A program made the translations under genes and the position numbers. From assembly GCF_023856365.1 (NCBI RefSeq), contig NC_064542.1:16158863-16222862 (forward strand): DNA of 64,000 nt, written 5' to 3'. Each line of letters begins with the position of its first letter. Positions within the stretch are counted from its first letter, which is position 1. Positions 23,517 through 36,940 of this stretch are shown here, in pieces. This DNA is from Brienomyrus brachyistius (taxonomy: Eukaryota > Chordata > Actinopteri > Osteoglossiformes > Mormyridae). Under the pieces are notes generated by a model, which worked only from the letters and a program-made list of their open reading frames with translations, did no database searches and had not been told where the DNA came from.

Positions 23517-26500
23517 CTTGATACGATGAGGTACAATGCACCTTTACAGGTTCAGGAATACAGCTTCTATTCCACATATGTGAACTATCACAAAATAAAT
23601 AAATTAACAAACAAGCAGAGCTCTTGTGTTATGAAGTGAATTTCTCAGTTTTATGAGTGTGATGTATTTGCGTTATACGGCGGCGAGTGAGACAGGCTTC
23701 TCCACATTGACGTGGGCGCCAGCAGCACGATCCGCGCAGAGCTCGCGGGTCCAGCCGCACCGCGTAACTGCCATTGCCGACGAGTTTATCGGGCGGGACC
23801 CCATGCTTGTGTTTAGGCGGTGATTTAAATGTTTGGCAAAGGCCATTCAAGATGGTAGGCCTACCTTTCAAAAGAAATCATTTCTGTTACTGCTGTTATT
23901 TCACTAACCATTTAAGACTTAAGCTCTGTACGATTTAACCTAGCAAAAGGATATCATGACTCAACCTGTTGTAATGCTATATTTATATGTAAAGGAGGGC
24001 GTTCAATGTACTGTTCCGGGTTACACTGCATTGCATGTTTCTCCTTAAATTGATTACCGTGTTAGCCGCACGAATTTTGTCACAAACTATTTCATGTGGC
24101 TAATATGTCGGATGAATGTGGAAAGGTTAGGAGGCGTTCGGACACGCGTCAGCAGTCCGTGGCTCTACGGGGCTGCTTTAAGCCGCCCGCTGCGAGGCAC
24201 AGCGCAGATGGTGTCCGATTTGCTGGCTTCCGTGCAACCTGGCTGCTAATGATCGGGCTTAATATCGTCCTTTTCTCGGTAACTCGCCCAGCCTATGTAT
24301 TGGTCAAAAGCCAATTGTAGACAGTATCTGCAGTTCTGGAAAAGGGATAAGTAGGCCCAGCCTATACTCACAAAATAATGAATGATCATTTACGTACCAG
24401 GTTTTTTTTGTCATTGCTATGGGTTGTGGGTGTGTGATACGCAATACAGTATAGCTCAGTCGCTACCGGTACTGCATCATGTCTTAATCGTGAAAACCCA
24501 CTTAAGCTATATTAAAACACTTAATATTAAGTCTGGCAGATGTCATAAGTAAATGGGAAAAAGTTTAAATTTTACTGTGAATATAGGTTTGATTATGTGC
24601 TTGTCTGATGTTTCATGCCAGCAAACTAAATTTAAATGACACTAGCTAACTAACTATCTCGTTCTTAGTAAAAAAGATTTAGCAGTGAGTAGGGCTGCCT
24701 AATTAATTTGTGCCCTTTTGGAAATATAAATACACTTGTATTGATATATTGCTCGTTTTAAATATGAACATTTGCAAAGTGAAGTACTGATTAGTAACTT
24801 TTTCCCAGATCTAGAACGGATGCCCAGTAAACGTCATAACCGCTGGAATGCCGTGGAAACAGTTTTTCGTTCACAGATAATTGTGTGGGCGAAGCTTTGA
24901 CAGCAAAACCCAGGCTGTCCACGATCCCAAACACTTCAAGACATGCGATTCTATATCATCGCGACAACTCAACGTATTTGACTAAATGAATAAAAGTGTG
25001 AATTTGAGACCTAGCTATGTCGACATACTTTGATGGCAGATGTCAGATCAATAACTTTATCAATACATAAATACCAATGTATAATTTAAAACGTCTTTTG
25101 TGTTAAAACGCGAAATTTTATTTACTTTCTGCTGATATTTAGAACGTACGTGGATCAACTGCATTACTGCTATAATAATATTAGTAATAACATAAAAAAT
25201 TATTAATGATGTTTTAAAAAACGGCATGAAATTTAAAGGGAGGGAGTCTTCAAAACTAATTTTGCGCGATGATAATGTAGACCGCAGGTGGAGGTGAGCA
25301 AAGGTGCGATCCAAAAGTCCATGATGCCCCAAAATGTCAAAGTAAATGTACAGTATTCAGGGCCGGTCAATTCTATTGGCGACATAGGCGGCCGCCGACA
25401 TCGGTTTCACTTTGTCTCGGCGGTGATGCTCGCTTGCGGCTTGCCCGACTCTGACCGTTACTGCATGTATTGACGAAACGAAGGAATGTCGTACAGCCTT
25501 TCTTTGTAGCCTTCCTTATATATTGTTGATTTGCTTGATGTTTTATTGTAGCAGCTTCTGCACATAAATCTATTGTACGTTTTCCGAGTACTTAAGCATG
25601 TTATGATACATTTGGGTTAACCTGTAGTTTGTGTTACGGTGTTTTTCTATAACAGAAGGTTCGAATGCATGACATCTATGGAATCAGTGACTACAGGTGA
25701 CCTGAGATGCAAAATGAGGAACTTCAAAATTCACACGATCGCAGATTGGGCTCAGCGAAGACGTGCGCTGCCTAATCACACAAAGAGGAACAAATATTAG
25801 TTTTCAGGCGCTCAAGCCATTTGGCATAATTTTGACATTAATGAGGTACTGCATTATTCATGGAGCCTTTTGTTTTAAAGCACGCGTACGATGATGCGTT
25901 TCTGTTTTCAACGCAAGCCTGTTTTGCCTGAAAGACGCCCGACGTAGCGGATGTTTGCAATGGCCAGCTCTCATAAGAAATCAAACAATACCTTCAGTGC
26001 CTAAATGCAGCAGGCTGATTGTCCCTGTCCCAGCACACCTGCAGTGAAAGACTCCGAATTCAGCCGAGTAGACTTACGTGCTGCGTTAACATTAATTTAG
26101 GCGTTTAATCCCCGTCTCATTGCTTTCTTAATACCTCGCATTTTCAGGATGGAGCTCATTTAGTCAGAAAATACACATCATCACTCCAAAATAGAAGACG
26201 GATTGTCTTGTTCTTTGAGTGAGATGTTCTCTGTTGTACTGAGGATGATGTAAATGCTTTTTCCTCCTCTCTCAGTGGAATAGAAACACTACGCATTTGT
26301 TTATGGGTGCATTAATATTTGGTTGTGTAGCTTGTGTGAGGATTTTTGGAGTGTAGATGATGTGATCACATGTGGAGATCCTTTGAGACCTTCTGAAGGT
26401 GCGGGGTCTCTAACATACCGTCTGAGTGGACCACCCTCAGATGGGTGTGCGGGGGTCGGGGTGAATTCTCAACAGATTGGTAGAAGGAGGAAGGGGTTAG

Positions 26501-29500
26501 TGATGTGGCACGATAACGCAGCACCACAGCACGTTGGGTATCAGCTGTGTCATGGAACATGATGGAGGGGACTGTCTGCCCTTGGAGGCAGATAGGATGG
26601 GGGGGTGGGGGGAACAGCTTGTACTCTGATACTCCTTCTGCTCTGCGGCGAAGGCGACACGGAGGGCAGGAGTGCGAGAGGCTCGCAGACTAAGTGCTGT
26701 CGATAGCAGAAACCTCCAACACATTAGCCTCCAAACTGTTTATGGAGGACACACTTATTATGGGCTGTAAATGCACCGGTTTAATGTTGCAGCACGATAG
26801 AGACACAGCCGATGCAAGGTGTAAGCCCGGCTCTGTTTTCCGTTTTATATGCAATCTGTTTGCATGGTGATAAAGTGAAGGCTAAGCTTTTAAAGCGATC
26901 TGTCTGTGTGTGTGTATTTATATGCATGTAGACATGAGTGTGTGCGTATTTATATGCATGCGGGAACGTGTGTTTGTGTGTGTGTAAAATGAAACTGCAG
27001 ACATGACAAAAGGCAGAGGAGGGGATCGTTAGGCGACTGCATTTAACTTTCTCTGGAAAGCAGGGTGGATGCGGGATACGCACACACCCACCTCCCCAGG
27101 ACCCTCACAGTATTTACACCCCCGCCCAAGGGAGCTGTGCAGCCAAGGATGTCGTCCACACCCCGCTCTCCGGACCACTCAAAAAGCATTTCTGTGTCAC
27201 GCCCCCGTTTTCCAATATCCCCTGTTTCTGCCAGGGTTTTCCTTTATTATTAAAGCTGTCCTTGACAACCTTGTGCTCCCTGTTGAATGTTTCACCAGAC
27301 AAAGCCATTTTTTACTTTTTAATCTTTTTTTTTTTGTCTGTGTCCAATTTTAAAAAGATGGTAATAATCTCCCTTTCGTTTTCTTTGGAAATGCAAATGT
27401 CGGCCCACAATAGCTACAGTCGTTCCTCTGTTCCTTCAGCAATATCTCAATAATTGGTCATTTCATAATAAGCACGCTGAATTATGCTCGGGTAATAATT
27501 ATGCCCAGTTAAGGTATTTTTGTCATCGTTTCCAAATCTAATTTGTGATACTAAATATACAGTTGCAGCCGGATAGGAAAGGTACAGTAGATTAAACCAT
27601 TCATTTAAATTCTCTTGCTGCTTTCCCTCCTTTTCCCTTAACTACTCATGGGAACCTGTAATATTTCATTAGACACTGAAGCTGTCGTAAGAAGGGGCTT
27701 AGGACATTGAAGGTGGTTTTCTGCCTTTTGGTTGAGGATTGGGGGGTTGCTCTTTTTATTTAGTACAGTATGTAAGCAATAAAAGGGGTGTTACGGGGGA
27801 AACTGCAAAAAAATAATAATAGCTAGGCCTAAATCACAACAGTTCAGCCCCAGTTAAACTCCAGCCTTTTGTATAAGGGTGCAGTGGGTATTATGTGATG
27901 AAATGGGATGTTGGTCATGCTAGAAGATCTCGTGTCTCCTGCAATTCCAGGTCACTGACACTGGGTCTCTCCCTGGAGATGTGCTCTGTAAGACTCGGAG
28001 GGCCGTGTCTGCCAGGCTGCTTCTGCTAGCTGAGTGTTTAGTGTCACTAGGTGACTTGCAGGTTTTGCATTTTGGCTCTGTGTATATGATGTAATGTTGT
28101 CTCTATACATTGGACGAGGACCATTGATAACATCTTGGGGGCTAGGGCATATAAATCTTAAATCTTTCCCGGTTTTAATTGGATATCATGTTGATTTGCA
28201 TTCCCGTATTAGATCTGCAAAGCAACGCCTGCTCTGTCTGTAGATGTTGCCTGATTATGTTGATTTCTGTCATTAGACGTGCCAGTGATTATCTGCCCCT
28301 GATAGATGGGGCTCTGTAGCAGCTTAGTATTCCCAGGCCTTGTTCCCTCAGCACTGCGACTCTCTTTGACGGGCATCATCTGTGAGACCCTCCACGCTTA
28401 AGGACACTTCGAGCCGCAGCAGAATGCAAACTCTTTGTCACTCAGAGGCGGAATGGCAGTATCGATTTGGGTACCTGCCATGAATGAATGTGTGTATACT
28501 GAGAGCAGGATGAAATGCGACATCGTGAGCTTCTGATATGTGACCAGGGATGATATGCAGTGCCTGCTGTGTTTACCTGAATGTCTTACCCATGCGGCAT
28601 TTCAGCTCGCTGTATGCCATTGTATAACTGCACCAGTGATCGGGAAGCCTATCCAAAAGGATGGGTTCACTCAAGGTCAGGATCTCTCATTTTCCATGAA
28701 TCTTCCTGTCAGTAGAGGAACACCAAAGATGATTTGGGGGGACGGGGAAGGAGGAAAGAGATTTAAAGGGTGTTGGAGAGCAGCTGGGGCAATATTGAGT
28801 GGAGGTGAGGGTGTGGGGGGTGGACATTGAACTTGGCAGGGAGAGAGTGTGTAGTAAATTTTAGCGCACAGGAATATGGAATATATGGAATATATTTTTT
28901 TCTTTTTGGGACAATATGTTGTCTGGAGGTGTGGCTGTATTTGGCTCACAGTCCCCCCATCTCACTTGGCTCAGCATGCGGTGAGGCAGAGCTGACTGTT
29001 TCCCTGTTTGCTGTCGTGAGGTATGAGCAGAGAGGTGCTCGAGTTCCAGGGGACTACGGCAGCGGTGTGGAAGGTGCCGGAATGAGCTGGCCGACCTGCA
29101 CTCTTCGGTTGTGCTGGCTGTGCCCGTAGCCGGCTTGTGTTCTGGACTCGTCTTGCACACGCGTGTGGTGGAGGTGTGAACGAGTGAGCACGGCTCGTGG
29201 TACGAGTGTGAACGGGCACTGCTGTGATGGGACGCTCGAGCCAGTCTGCAATCACACCCCCACTCTTACCAGGAAACAGGATTGGCTCAGGCGTTCAGTC
29301 ACTGGGGAGGGAGCAGCGAGGCCCAGAGGAACCGTGTGACACTTTCCAATATGGCTGTTAACAATCCCACCCCCAAAAACTTTGTGACTAAATTTTGAGG
29401 CAATTTGCTGAAAGCATTAAACATTAAACGATGGTGATGATGATTCTTCTCCTTATTACTATTCTTATATATAATCATCATGCATCTTCACCTGTTTTAA

Positions 29501-31900
29501 AGTCACCCTTGCTGTAGTCCAGTAGGAACCAGGACCAGCTCCAACCTGGTAGGACTTCTCAATGGGCTTCACCATGTCTGGCTTTTATATTATATTTCAG
29601 TTCAGTTCCATTTTTTTCCTTTCATTTGCCTGTAGCTACTTTTCCATCTAACTGTCAGGCCTGGCGAGCAAGTTCATAATCTGCCCCTGATTCCTGCCTT
29701 GCCGTTCCTGTCAAACGGAGGAGGCTGGCACAGCTAATTTCCTCGTACCCCGTTTCATACCTTAGACTCTCGGCTTTACATGCCCCTACCGAATTGCAAA
29801 AAAATTGGAACTTGCTTGTTAGATATTTTCTATTGGGAGTCTGAAGAGCGAGGATGACTGTCAGTTTCTGTCAGGGAGTTTGTAACGGCCCAGTACTGCT
29901 TGTCAGACTTTGGCAAATAAATGGCTTATATGACACGTGAAAGTTACAAAGTGCCGTCTGGCCCAATCTAAGACGGGGGAGACATGTTTACAACAGTGTA
30001 ACATTCAAGAGAAAAAAAAGCGGATAAAAAAAGCTGGACTAAAGACATGTAAATGCTCTGGGGTCACGGAATGAGAGAATGGGTACACGTGTGCGTGTTG
30101 AAGGAGGCACTTGTGCGGAGAGCACTCTTATCACCAGGCGTCAGCCTGAGTGTGCTGTGTCTCACACTTATCTCACCACCAGATAGGAGCTGTCATAAAT
30201 AGAGCAGAATTGGATTCTAGGGAACTCGCTCCACAATGAATCCCCAATGGGGGGGGGGGGTGCTTATTGGGCTTTATAAACAGCCAGATGCGCAAGACAA
30301 GCTGTGAGGGGGAGGCTGCCACAAGCGGGGGCAGTTACTGGCCCTCACCAGCAGGGAGCGATGCCAGCGTGGGTGGGGGTAGGTGCGTGTATGATATGAA
30401 CAGACATTCACACCGCTCTGTGTCTCCAGTGCACGGCCCTTGTGGCTGTGTGTGTGTTTGTGTCTGTGTGTGAAGGGCAGGGCATCTAAAATGGGCCCCC
30501 GTGGACAGTTTGGAGTCAGGGGCCATCGAGACGCTCTATGGGACAGAAATGTTTCTGCTAGATAAAATAATGGGCATGTTGAAAACAGAGAGCCGCGTCC
30601 TCTCTTCAAGGTCGAGCGTGTCCAGTTGGTCTTTTGTCATACCTGTGCTGTTGTGGACCATGCCGTGACCGTTTTCGCACAAGAACAGTCAATACTCTTG
30701 GGTCTCTAGCTGCATCTGGAGGCAGCAGTCTGTGGACTCAGGTGCTCATCCTCAGAGCACAGGCGTGACCGTAATTATTTTATCTGAGCGATGGCTGTGT
30801 GTGATTGTATATACACCCATAGAGTGCGTTGCCCCCCAGCTCCAAGTGAGTTTACTGAGGAATGTGGTTCATATTCATGAGGCTGATGTCCTTCCTGGAC
30901 CCCGTGGCTGGCTGAACGAAAGTCTGTCCCTCCCCTGTAATTCATTCCCTCAATCTTGTTGCGTGATTCTGGCCCTCTTCTAGAACCTTTTCCCGTGCCT
31001 AACCACGCCGTGAAGTATCGGTGCTTAAACAAATGGATACGTGCATGATCGCTACAGGGCATCGCGGCACCATTTAATACTGCGCCAAGTACAAAGAGTC
31101 AAAAAGGAAATGTGAAAGAAAGGAGCATGAAAAAGAGCCCTCTGCCTGGACACCAGAACCTCCATTATGTATTTGCGAGATCATTTATTTCTACAAAGAA
31201 GTCTCCCCGGGTGAGATTCATTCAAATGCACATGTCAGGATCCCCCCCCCCCCACCAACTAACTACACCCCCCCTGCTCCCTCTTTATCCTGAGTCGCCG
31301 TGGGTGACACCAGCCTCATATTTTAGTGCTTAAAGAGCAGGAGCTAAGTGTCGGGGACACATTATATATAAATTTGTCTCCTTTAGCAGACACCAGGGTG
31401 CTGGGGGCTGGTGCATATTGATACAGGTGTTTGAGGGGGATGTTCTCCATACTGCTCTTTACACACACCTCCCCCGGCTACTTATAGCCCATCCCTCCCC
31501 ATGTAATAGCTTAAATCTTTCTATTGTTTTTTTTTTCCCTCCCCAATGTCATTTTTCAAGATGCTGTGTACAAATAGTTTGATTCTCCTTTGAGCAGCTG
31601 AGATGTGCACGTGAAGTAGGACAGGAAAAGGCCTGGCTGCCCTCCCTTTGTATTCCCTCTTTAATTCCGGCCGTGGTGCCCTTTATTCATTACCTGGAAG
31701 ACTCTGCCATTCATGGACGCTCCCACATTTGTCTCAGTAGCATTGAGGCAGTGAAGTCTCCCCATCACGCACCCCTCAGGTCCATTTCCCTCCTTGGACT
31801 GGTTGAGTCCCACTGGCTTGGTGCAGGAGAGCCACTGCAACCTCAGCGAGTGCTCAGGGGGGCCCTAATGTGGCAGCTGCAGGAGAGACCCTTGACAACC
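23517..31900. other. Mostly unique DNA, no recognised gene
   Basis: Over 8 kb with no tandem array and no mobile element that I can name. 23670-23790 is CpG-rich. 24330-25700 and 27430-27680 are AT-rich. A 33-bp duplication with GTATTTATATGCATG lies at 26913-26960, near GT runs. A G tract lies at 30250-30260 and a C tract at about 31241-31252. All frames are under about 115 codons and lack domain motifs. Such repeat-poor stretches are where conserved regulatory elements would be expected, but I cannot show conservation. Confidence 0.45.
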
Positions 31901-31901
31901 C

Positions 31902-32300
31902 TTAGCTCTTCCAGGAAGAACATGGCCAGTTTGACTCCACCACAGCAGAGCTCCTGGGAGAAGTTAGCCAGTGACATTTTCCCAAGATGTCAAGCATGGT
32001 CTGGGCTGTGGAATGTTCCGTGAAGCTGGGCTGAGCTCCTTGGCTGTCCGTCTCAAAGCTCTTCAGGTGCTTGAGGGCTTTGAAAACACCTGGAGACAGA
32101 GCCACTAGTCAGTTGGTCACTTCAAGCAGACGCTTCAGCTTACTTTACAGTTTCTTTGAAGGCCCTCCATAACTGACGTCTAACTTCTCAGCTCCATGTG
32201 TCTTTGTGGCTACCCATGATGCTTCTGCATAATGTTTTGATTATGGCTGAACATTGTAGCCCCTTTTCCTTCCAAGGTTCTGCCAAGTTTGCCTTCATAC
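31902..32300 (-). pseudogene. Possible unidentified coding remnant (weak)
   Basis: One minus-strand frame from about 32257 down to 31902 contains only two in-frame stops. It reads through phrases such as LKRLLEVTN and GVFKALKHLKSFETDS. A shift of frame near 31985 continues as MSLANFSQELCCGGVKL. The composition is protein-like, but I do not recognise a family. There is no start or splice framework, so chance cannot be excluded. Confidence 0.15.
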
Positions 32301-33752
32301 CTGTTCTCCGGGGCTATTTGCTAATTAGCAATTAGCAACCCTAGCAACACATTTTTATTAATCCGGTTCAGTTTTCACATAAACTGAGGGCTGCTCCTGT
32401 CAATTTTCCTCCTGATAGACTTTGATGACAGTGGAGCCTTTGAAGAGGTGATCAAAGGGAGTCTTTGATGATGTTTGGACTCAGAGGGTGCTTGGAGGAA
32501 TGGGATTCCTTCCATTTTCACAAACAATCCCGGAATCTTCCCCTATCTGTGTCTGTGCAGATCCTCTCCATCCGATCATGTCAGTCTCACTTTTGGCTTA
32601 GTCTGTGTGTGTGTGTGTGTGTGTTTGCGTTAACGCCTGTGATTTGTTGTATGCAGTGAATACACAAATTAATAATTCAGTGTAATTTAACCATTAGCTG
32701 GTGTCTCACAGCCAGACTCGGCGTCTGGGGGGGACAACTGGGAAAGTTGTCTGGGTTGGGGGGGTCAGGAGAGAGAGTAATCATCATGTGGGGCCCCCAC
32801 TGAAATTATTTTGTCCCTGGTCGGCAACTGAAGAGACCAAACGGAAGTGGAACTGGAGAAAGAGATGACGTCTGTGCCCGAGGTGGCGAGTGGGCGGGGG
32901 CTGGACAGGGTGTACCGCAGGGTCCTGGGACACTGCCTAGAAGGGGATGATGTCCAGCATCACACAGCACAGTCAGCACAGCCACCAGCAAGTCCCATTA
33001 CTGACCTACAACAGTCTGCTGAATTATGCCTTTGTAAGAAATATGAAGAAACAAACTGTTACGTCTGTGGGGCCTGTATGTAAATACAACATTGAGTACC
33101 GTCTTACTGTACTGGGCTTCTCCATGATAAATTGTTAGGAAGGAAGGCAGACAGAATGGGAGGGAGGAGAACAAGTTGACCTATGTGGCTCCCCCTCGCC
33201 TCCGCGTCCCTTTAATGGGTGTTTTAACCTTGCCGTGTTGCTATTGACCTGCTGCAGCAAGGCAGTGGAGTAGTGCTGAAATATTCAGGAGAGTCTGCGA
33301 TCTCACCAGCGACATCGGGGTGTTCTCCATGCTGTGCCCAGAACCATAGTTAATTGCAGACGAATGGCTGATCTTGCCACTTAAAGCCCCCGGGAGCCCT
33401 GCCTTTGAAGTCTGAAGCACACAAAACTTGTTAGTCTGACCCAGATCGAAGGTGAAAAAAATAGCAGTCTGGGTCCCAGACCAGCTCTGTGAATCAAAAA
33501 GTTAGCATCTCCACCCGTCTCGCGACAAAGCCGTGTCCCACACTCCAGCCTTTTAGATCTGCTAGCATGGCAAAGCCAATCACAGCAAGAAGGAATTACT
33601 CCTGGTAACAGGTTATGGGATACGGATTGATTAATAGAGTGGTAACTTAAACTGCTCTGAGGACAGAAATGCCCCTTAGACTGGAGAACAGCTGCTAGGT
33701 GGGCAAACAGGAGGTGGGAGAGCTTAGACATCCAGGAGATGCTGGGGGCTTT
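32301..33752. other. No recognised feature; short GT run
   Basis: A (GT)n run lies at about 32605-32625. The rest is unique-looking, with frames up to 133 codons on the minus strand (33381-33782) that partly overlap the next tandem repeat and show no domain. Confidence 0.45.
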
Positions 33753-33935
33753 CTTACTCTGTGTCTCCTCCTGCTGCTTCACTGTTTATTACTCCATTAA
33801 TAGAGGTACTGTATTACTCTGCGTTTCTCATCCTGCTCCCTTATTGTTTATTACTCCATTAATAGAGGTACTGTATTACTCTGCGTTTCTCCTCCTGCTG
33901 CTTCACTGTTTTACTTCATTAATAGAGGTACTAGG
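33753..33935. repeat. Tandem repeat, about 61-bp unit, 3 copies
   Basis: Unit contains ACTCTGCGTTTCTCCTCCTG and ATTAATAGAGGTACTGTATT. Copies start near 33756, 33816 and 33878. The third has a small deletion (TTTATTACTCC to TTTTACTTC). Confidence 0.93.
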
Positions 33936-34397
33936 TCTATATTTTTTCCTCAGAGTCTAAGTAGGTAATACAGATTGTGCAAAATATTGGGCTACTTGTA
34001 GTTCTCTTTCCAGTTTCTGCTGTTTAGGATCCAGTTCTGCCTCATTTATCCCAGTTCATATTTCTCAAAAAACGTGTGAATAACCATGGAACAGTAATTC
34101 AATTAGGTAATGCCTTTGAGTAATGGCCAGCATTTCACTGACACACAGCTTGCTTGGAACTCCGTGGATATGATGACCTATCGATCGTCATTTAAGTTTC
34201 ATATGGCTTCTGTCAACAAAGATGAGCTTCATGGTCTGGCTGCAAGTTATGGTTTTTTAAACATCTTAAAATCTGACACAGAACTTTCTCAAGTTCTGAA
34301 GACTTCTGTCATTATGCAGAGGCTTCTGGTATTTGTTTTGGGGTGTTGTGTAAGAAATCACATCAGACGAGGCGCTGCTGCTAACTGTATGTCGGAT
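33936..34397. other. No recognised gene; one 109-codon frame
   Basis: A plus-strand frame at 34110-34439 has a protein-like composition in its first 90 residues (for example FTDTQLAWNSVDMM), then runs into the 44-bp minisatellite. No family recognised; no splice or start context that decides. Left as an unsupported frame. Confidence 0.35.
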
Positions 34398-34913
34398 GGT
34401 CATCCTGCTTTGCGTTGTAACTGCCTTTCCTGTACGTAGGTGATCTTCCTGCTTTGCATTGTGACTGCCTTTCCTGTACGTAGGTGATCTTCCTGCTTTG
34501 CATTGTGACGGCCTTTCCTGTGTGTGGGTGGTCTTCCTGCTTTGCATTGTGACGGCCTTTCCTGTGTGCGGGTGGACTTCCTGCTTTGCGTTGTGACGGC
34601 CTTTCCTGTGTGCGGGTGGACTTCCTGCTTTGCGTTGTGACGGCTTTCCTGTGTGCGGGTGGTCTTCCTGCTTTACATTGTGACGGCCTTTCCTGTATGT
34701 AGGTGGTCTTCCTGCTTTGCGTTGTGACGGCCTTTCCTGTACGTAGGTGGTCTTCCTGCTTTGCGTTGTGACGGCCTTTCCTGTACGTAGGTGGTCTTCC
34801 TGCTTTGCGTTGTGACGGCCTTTCCTGTACGTAGGTGGTCTTCCTGCTTTGCGTTGTGACGGCCTTTCCTGTGTGCGGGTGGTCTTCCTGCTTTGCATTG
34901 TGACGGCCTTTCC
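34398..34913. repeat. Minisatellite, 44-bp unit, about 12 copies
   Basis: Unit: GGTCTTCCTGCTTTGCGTTG, then TGACGGCCTTTCCTGTACGT(A)GG. Subtypes differ in ATTG/GTTG and in TACGTAGG versus TGTGCGGG, and they occur in runs, showing local homogenisation. One copy near 34640 lacks a base. The monomer has no stop on the minus strand in any frame, so a 225-codon frame (34266-34943) runs through it although 44 is not a multiple of 3. It is a repeat artefact. Confidence 0.95.
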
Positions 34914-36310
34914 TCTCTCACTGGGTTGGTTCCCCATCCACAAGCTAGGAGCTACTGTACGTTTTTCACCTTGTTATTAAATTGAGTGGAGTGCAGACTC
35001 TGCTGGAGCCCCCGGTGCAAACCTCCCCTGCTTTTGATGGCCCTTGCTCCTCTCTGTGGCCCTTGGGAGGTGCTATAACAAAGGCCTCTTTCCAATTAAA
35101 AGGGCCTGTCAGAGCCAGGCCGCTGGCATGTGACACAGTGACGCACTGGCCGGCTGGCCCTCCCCACACGCCCCTGGCTTTCGCCCCACTGCAGGGCAGA
35201 GATCCCACTTAGAGCTCCCACATCTCGGAGTCTGAACGTCTCTGTGGTATTAATCTCCCCTCGCCTGGCTGTGCACGGCAGTGTTGCCCTCGGTTACAAA
35301 TCTTTTTTTCCCCACTCTAATTGCAGAATTATTTTTCTTGTTTCATCTCTAACGATGCTGAAGGCTGTCCAGCACAGCAGGTCTTCTCTAGCAAATTATT
35401 TTTTAAATAATGCATTTGGGCACCTCCCTGTCATTGACACAGGTAAATTGCAGCGTTATTTATTTAACATTTTTCTCTGCACAGTAATGTGCATTTCCCT
35501 CAGCATTGTGACCGAGAAATGCTTGTGGAATCCTCGTTTATGGGTTTAAATATTTAACCCCCGCCCCACTCCTGATTTTGTCATTGGAGATAACTTTATT
35601 TTCAGTCATTTTATTCACATCACAGCAGTTTTTAACCTTACTACAGAACTGTAACTTAGTCAGGCTTTAAGACATAATTATATGCTTTCTTCATGAGGTT
35701 TATCGATAAGAATGGTAGCCATATAGTTTGAAATGCTTCCTGTACGGTATGACACCTACAATCTCAGAATCTGTATGAACGTAACGACCACTCACATTCA
35801 CAACATGCACCTGAATGGTGATGCAGATGAATGCTGTCTCAGTTTTGCTTCACTGGAACATGCCACTCTCTGGCAGCATGATCAGTCTGCCCCATGTATT
35901 GCGTAGATCCGCATGGGAGCAGGGACCCCACGCCCTCACACTCACCCAGAGCCTGCTGACTCCCTCAGCCCTGCAGCCTCAGTCGCTTCATTATTCGCGC
36001 TAGTTGGATTAGAAGTAAATCTTCCCCACAGGCTTAATTAATCACTTGCTAATTGAAAAGTGACTGGTGCCCCCTGCGTGTGCGGGCTCTCCTGCAGTGG
36101 GGGACATGTGGGGAGCACAGGCTGCTCTCTGGCGGAGTCGCACGCCAACCCCCGCACTCCCAGACTCTTCCTGCCTTTGCCCCATGCCTCCCTGTCACCC
36201 CCCTATCCCATCTGCACACTGGGGGGGGGGGGTAGGGAGAATGGTACAACTTAATAATCTGCAGTCTAGATTGGCAAACCAGCAGGAGCCTTTGCTGGAG
36301 GTGGCAGCTA
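34914..36310. other. No recognised gene; AT-rich candidate regulatory stretch
   Basis: 35330-35520 is unique, AT-rich sequence with words such as TAAATAATGCATTTG and GTTATTTATTTAAC. It looks like the conserved non-coding elements often seen in vertebrate introns, but conservation cannot be tested here. 36060-36240 is GC-rich with a G12 tract at 36221-36232. Confidence 0.4.
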
Positions 36311-36490
36311 CTCCTGTGCTCCCTCGCTTTTGCACTTGTTTGGCCTTGCCTGCTCGCTCCCACACTTCCTCGCTCCCATTGTCCTTTGCTTTTGCACCTG
36401 CTCATACCTGCACCTCCTTGCTCCTGTGCTCCCTCGCTTTTGCACTTGTTTGGCCTTGCCTGCTCATTCCCACACTATGTCACTCCCGTT
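36311..36490. repeat. Tandem duplication, 110-bp offset
   Basis: The block starting CTCCTGTGCTCCCTCGCTTT at 36311 recurs at 36421 and stays nearly identical for at least 50 bases (through GGCCTTGCCTGCTC). The unit itself is built of shorter CTTTTGCAC / CTGCTC / CCCACAC words. The overlapping plus-strand frames (67-147 codons) are repeat readings. Confidence 0.85.
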
Positions 36491-36578
36491 CCCTCCTCCA
36501 GCCGTCCTAGGAGAATGCCGCAGATGCTTATGAGGTGCTGGGAGAGACCATCCCGTTAATGAGGGGAAGGATGCCATC

Positions 36579-36624
36579 GATTTGTACATTCGCCTTATTT
36601 CCATGCAAGCTCATTAAACAAAGC
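36579..36624 (+). repeat. Left copy of a 46-bp inverted duplication
   Basis: GATTTGTACATT(C)GCCTTATT... through CATTAAACAAAGC matches the reverse complement of 36941-36986 with one mismatch in 46 bases. The sequence is non-repetitive. The flanks on both sides are unrelated, and 316 bases separate the arms. Confidence 0.95.
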
Positions 36625-36940
36625 TGCCACCCCCCACCCCTTACCACGATGGTGTAACCTGAGCAGATAATTCATTTCATTCATTTAATTCTCTATAAGG
36701 TCCCAGAGCCCTCTAGCTTCTGGTTCTTAGCTGCTCCTCCCCACTGGTGATGTGGGGTCCGTCTTCGTTGGAAGATGCCGCTCTCGCCAGTTTGAATAAA
36801 GCCTGCTTTGACATTTCAATGATAATGTTACTGTTTTTGGCACTGAGGGACGACTCCCCACTAATACTGTAGGCCGTCTAGACCAAGAATTTTGACAGGC
36901 TTACATTTGAATCTGGGAGGGGGTGCCATAAAATCGCCAG

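Noticed and set aside
34110..34439. 109-codon frame as a gene or exon
   Set aside because: No recognised family. Its C-terminal part is the 44-bp minisatellite, and there is no splice or promoter evidence.
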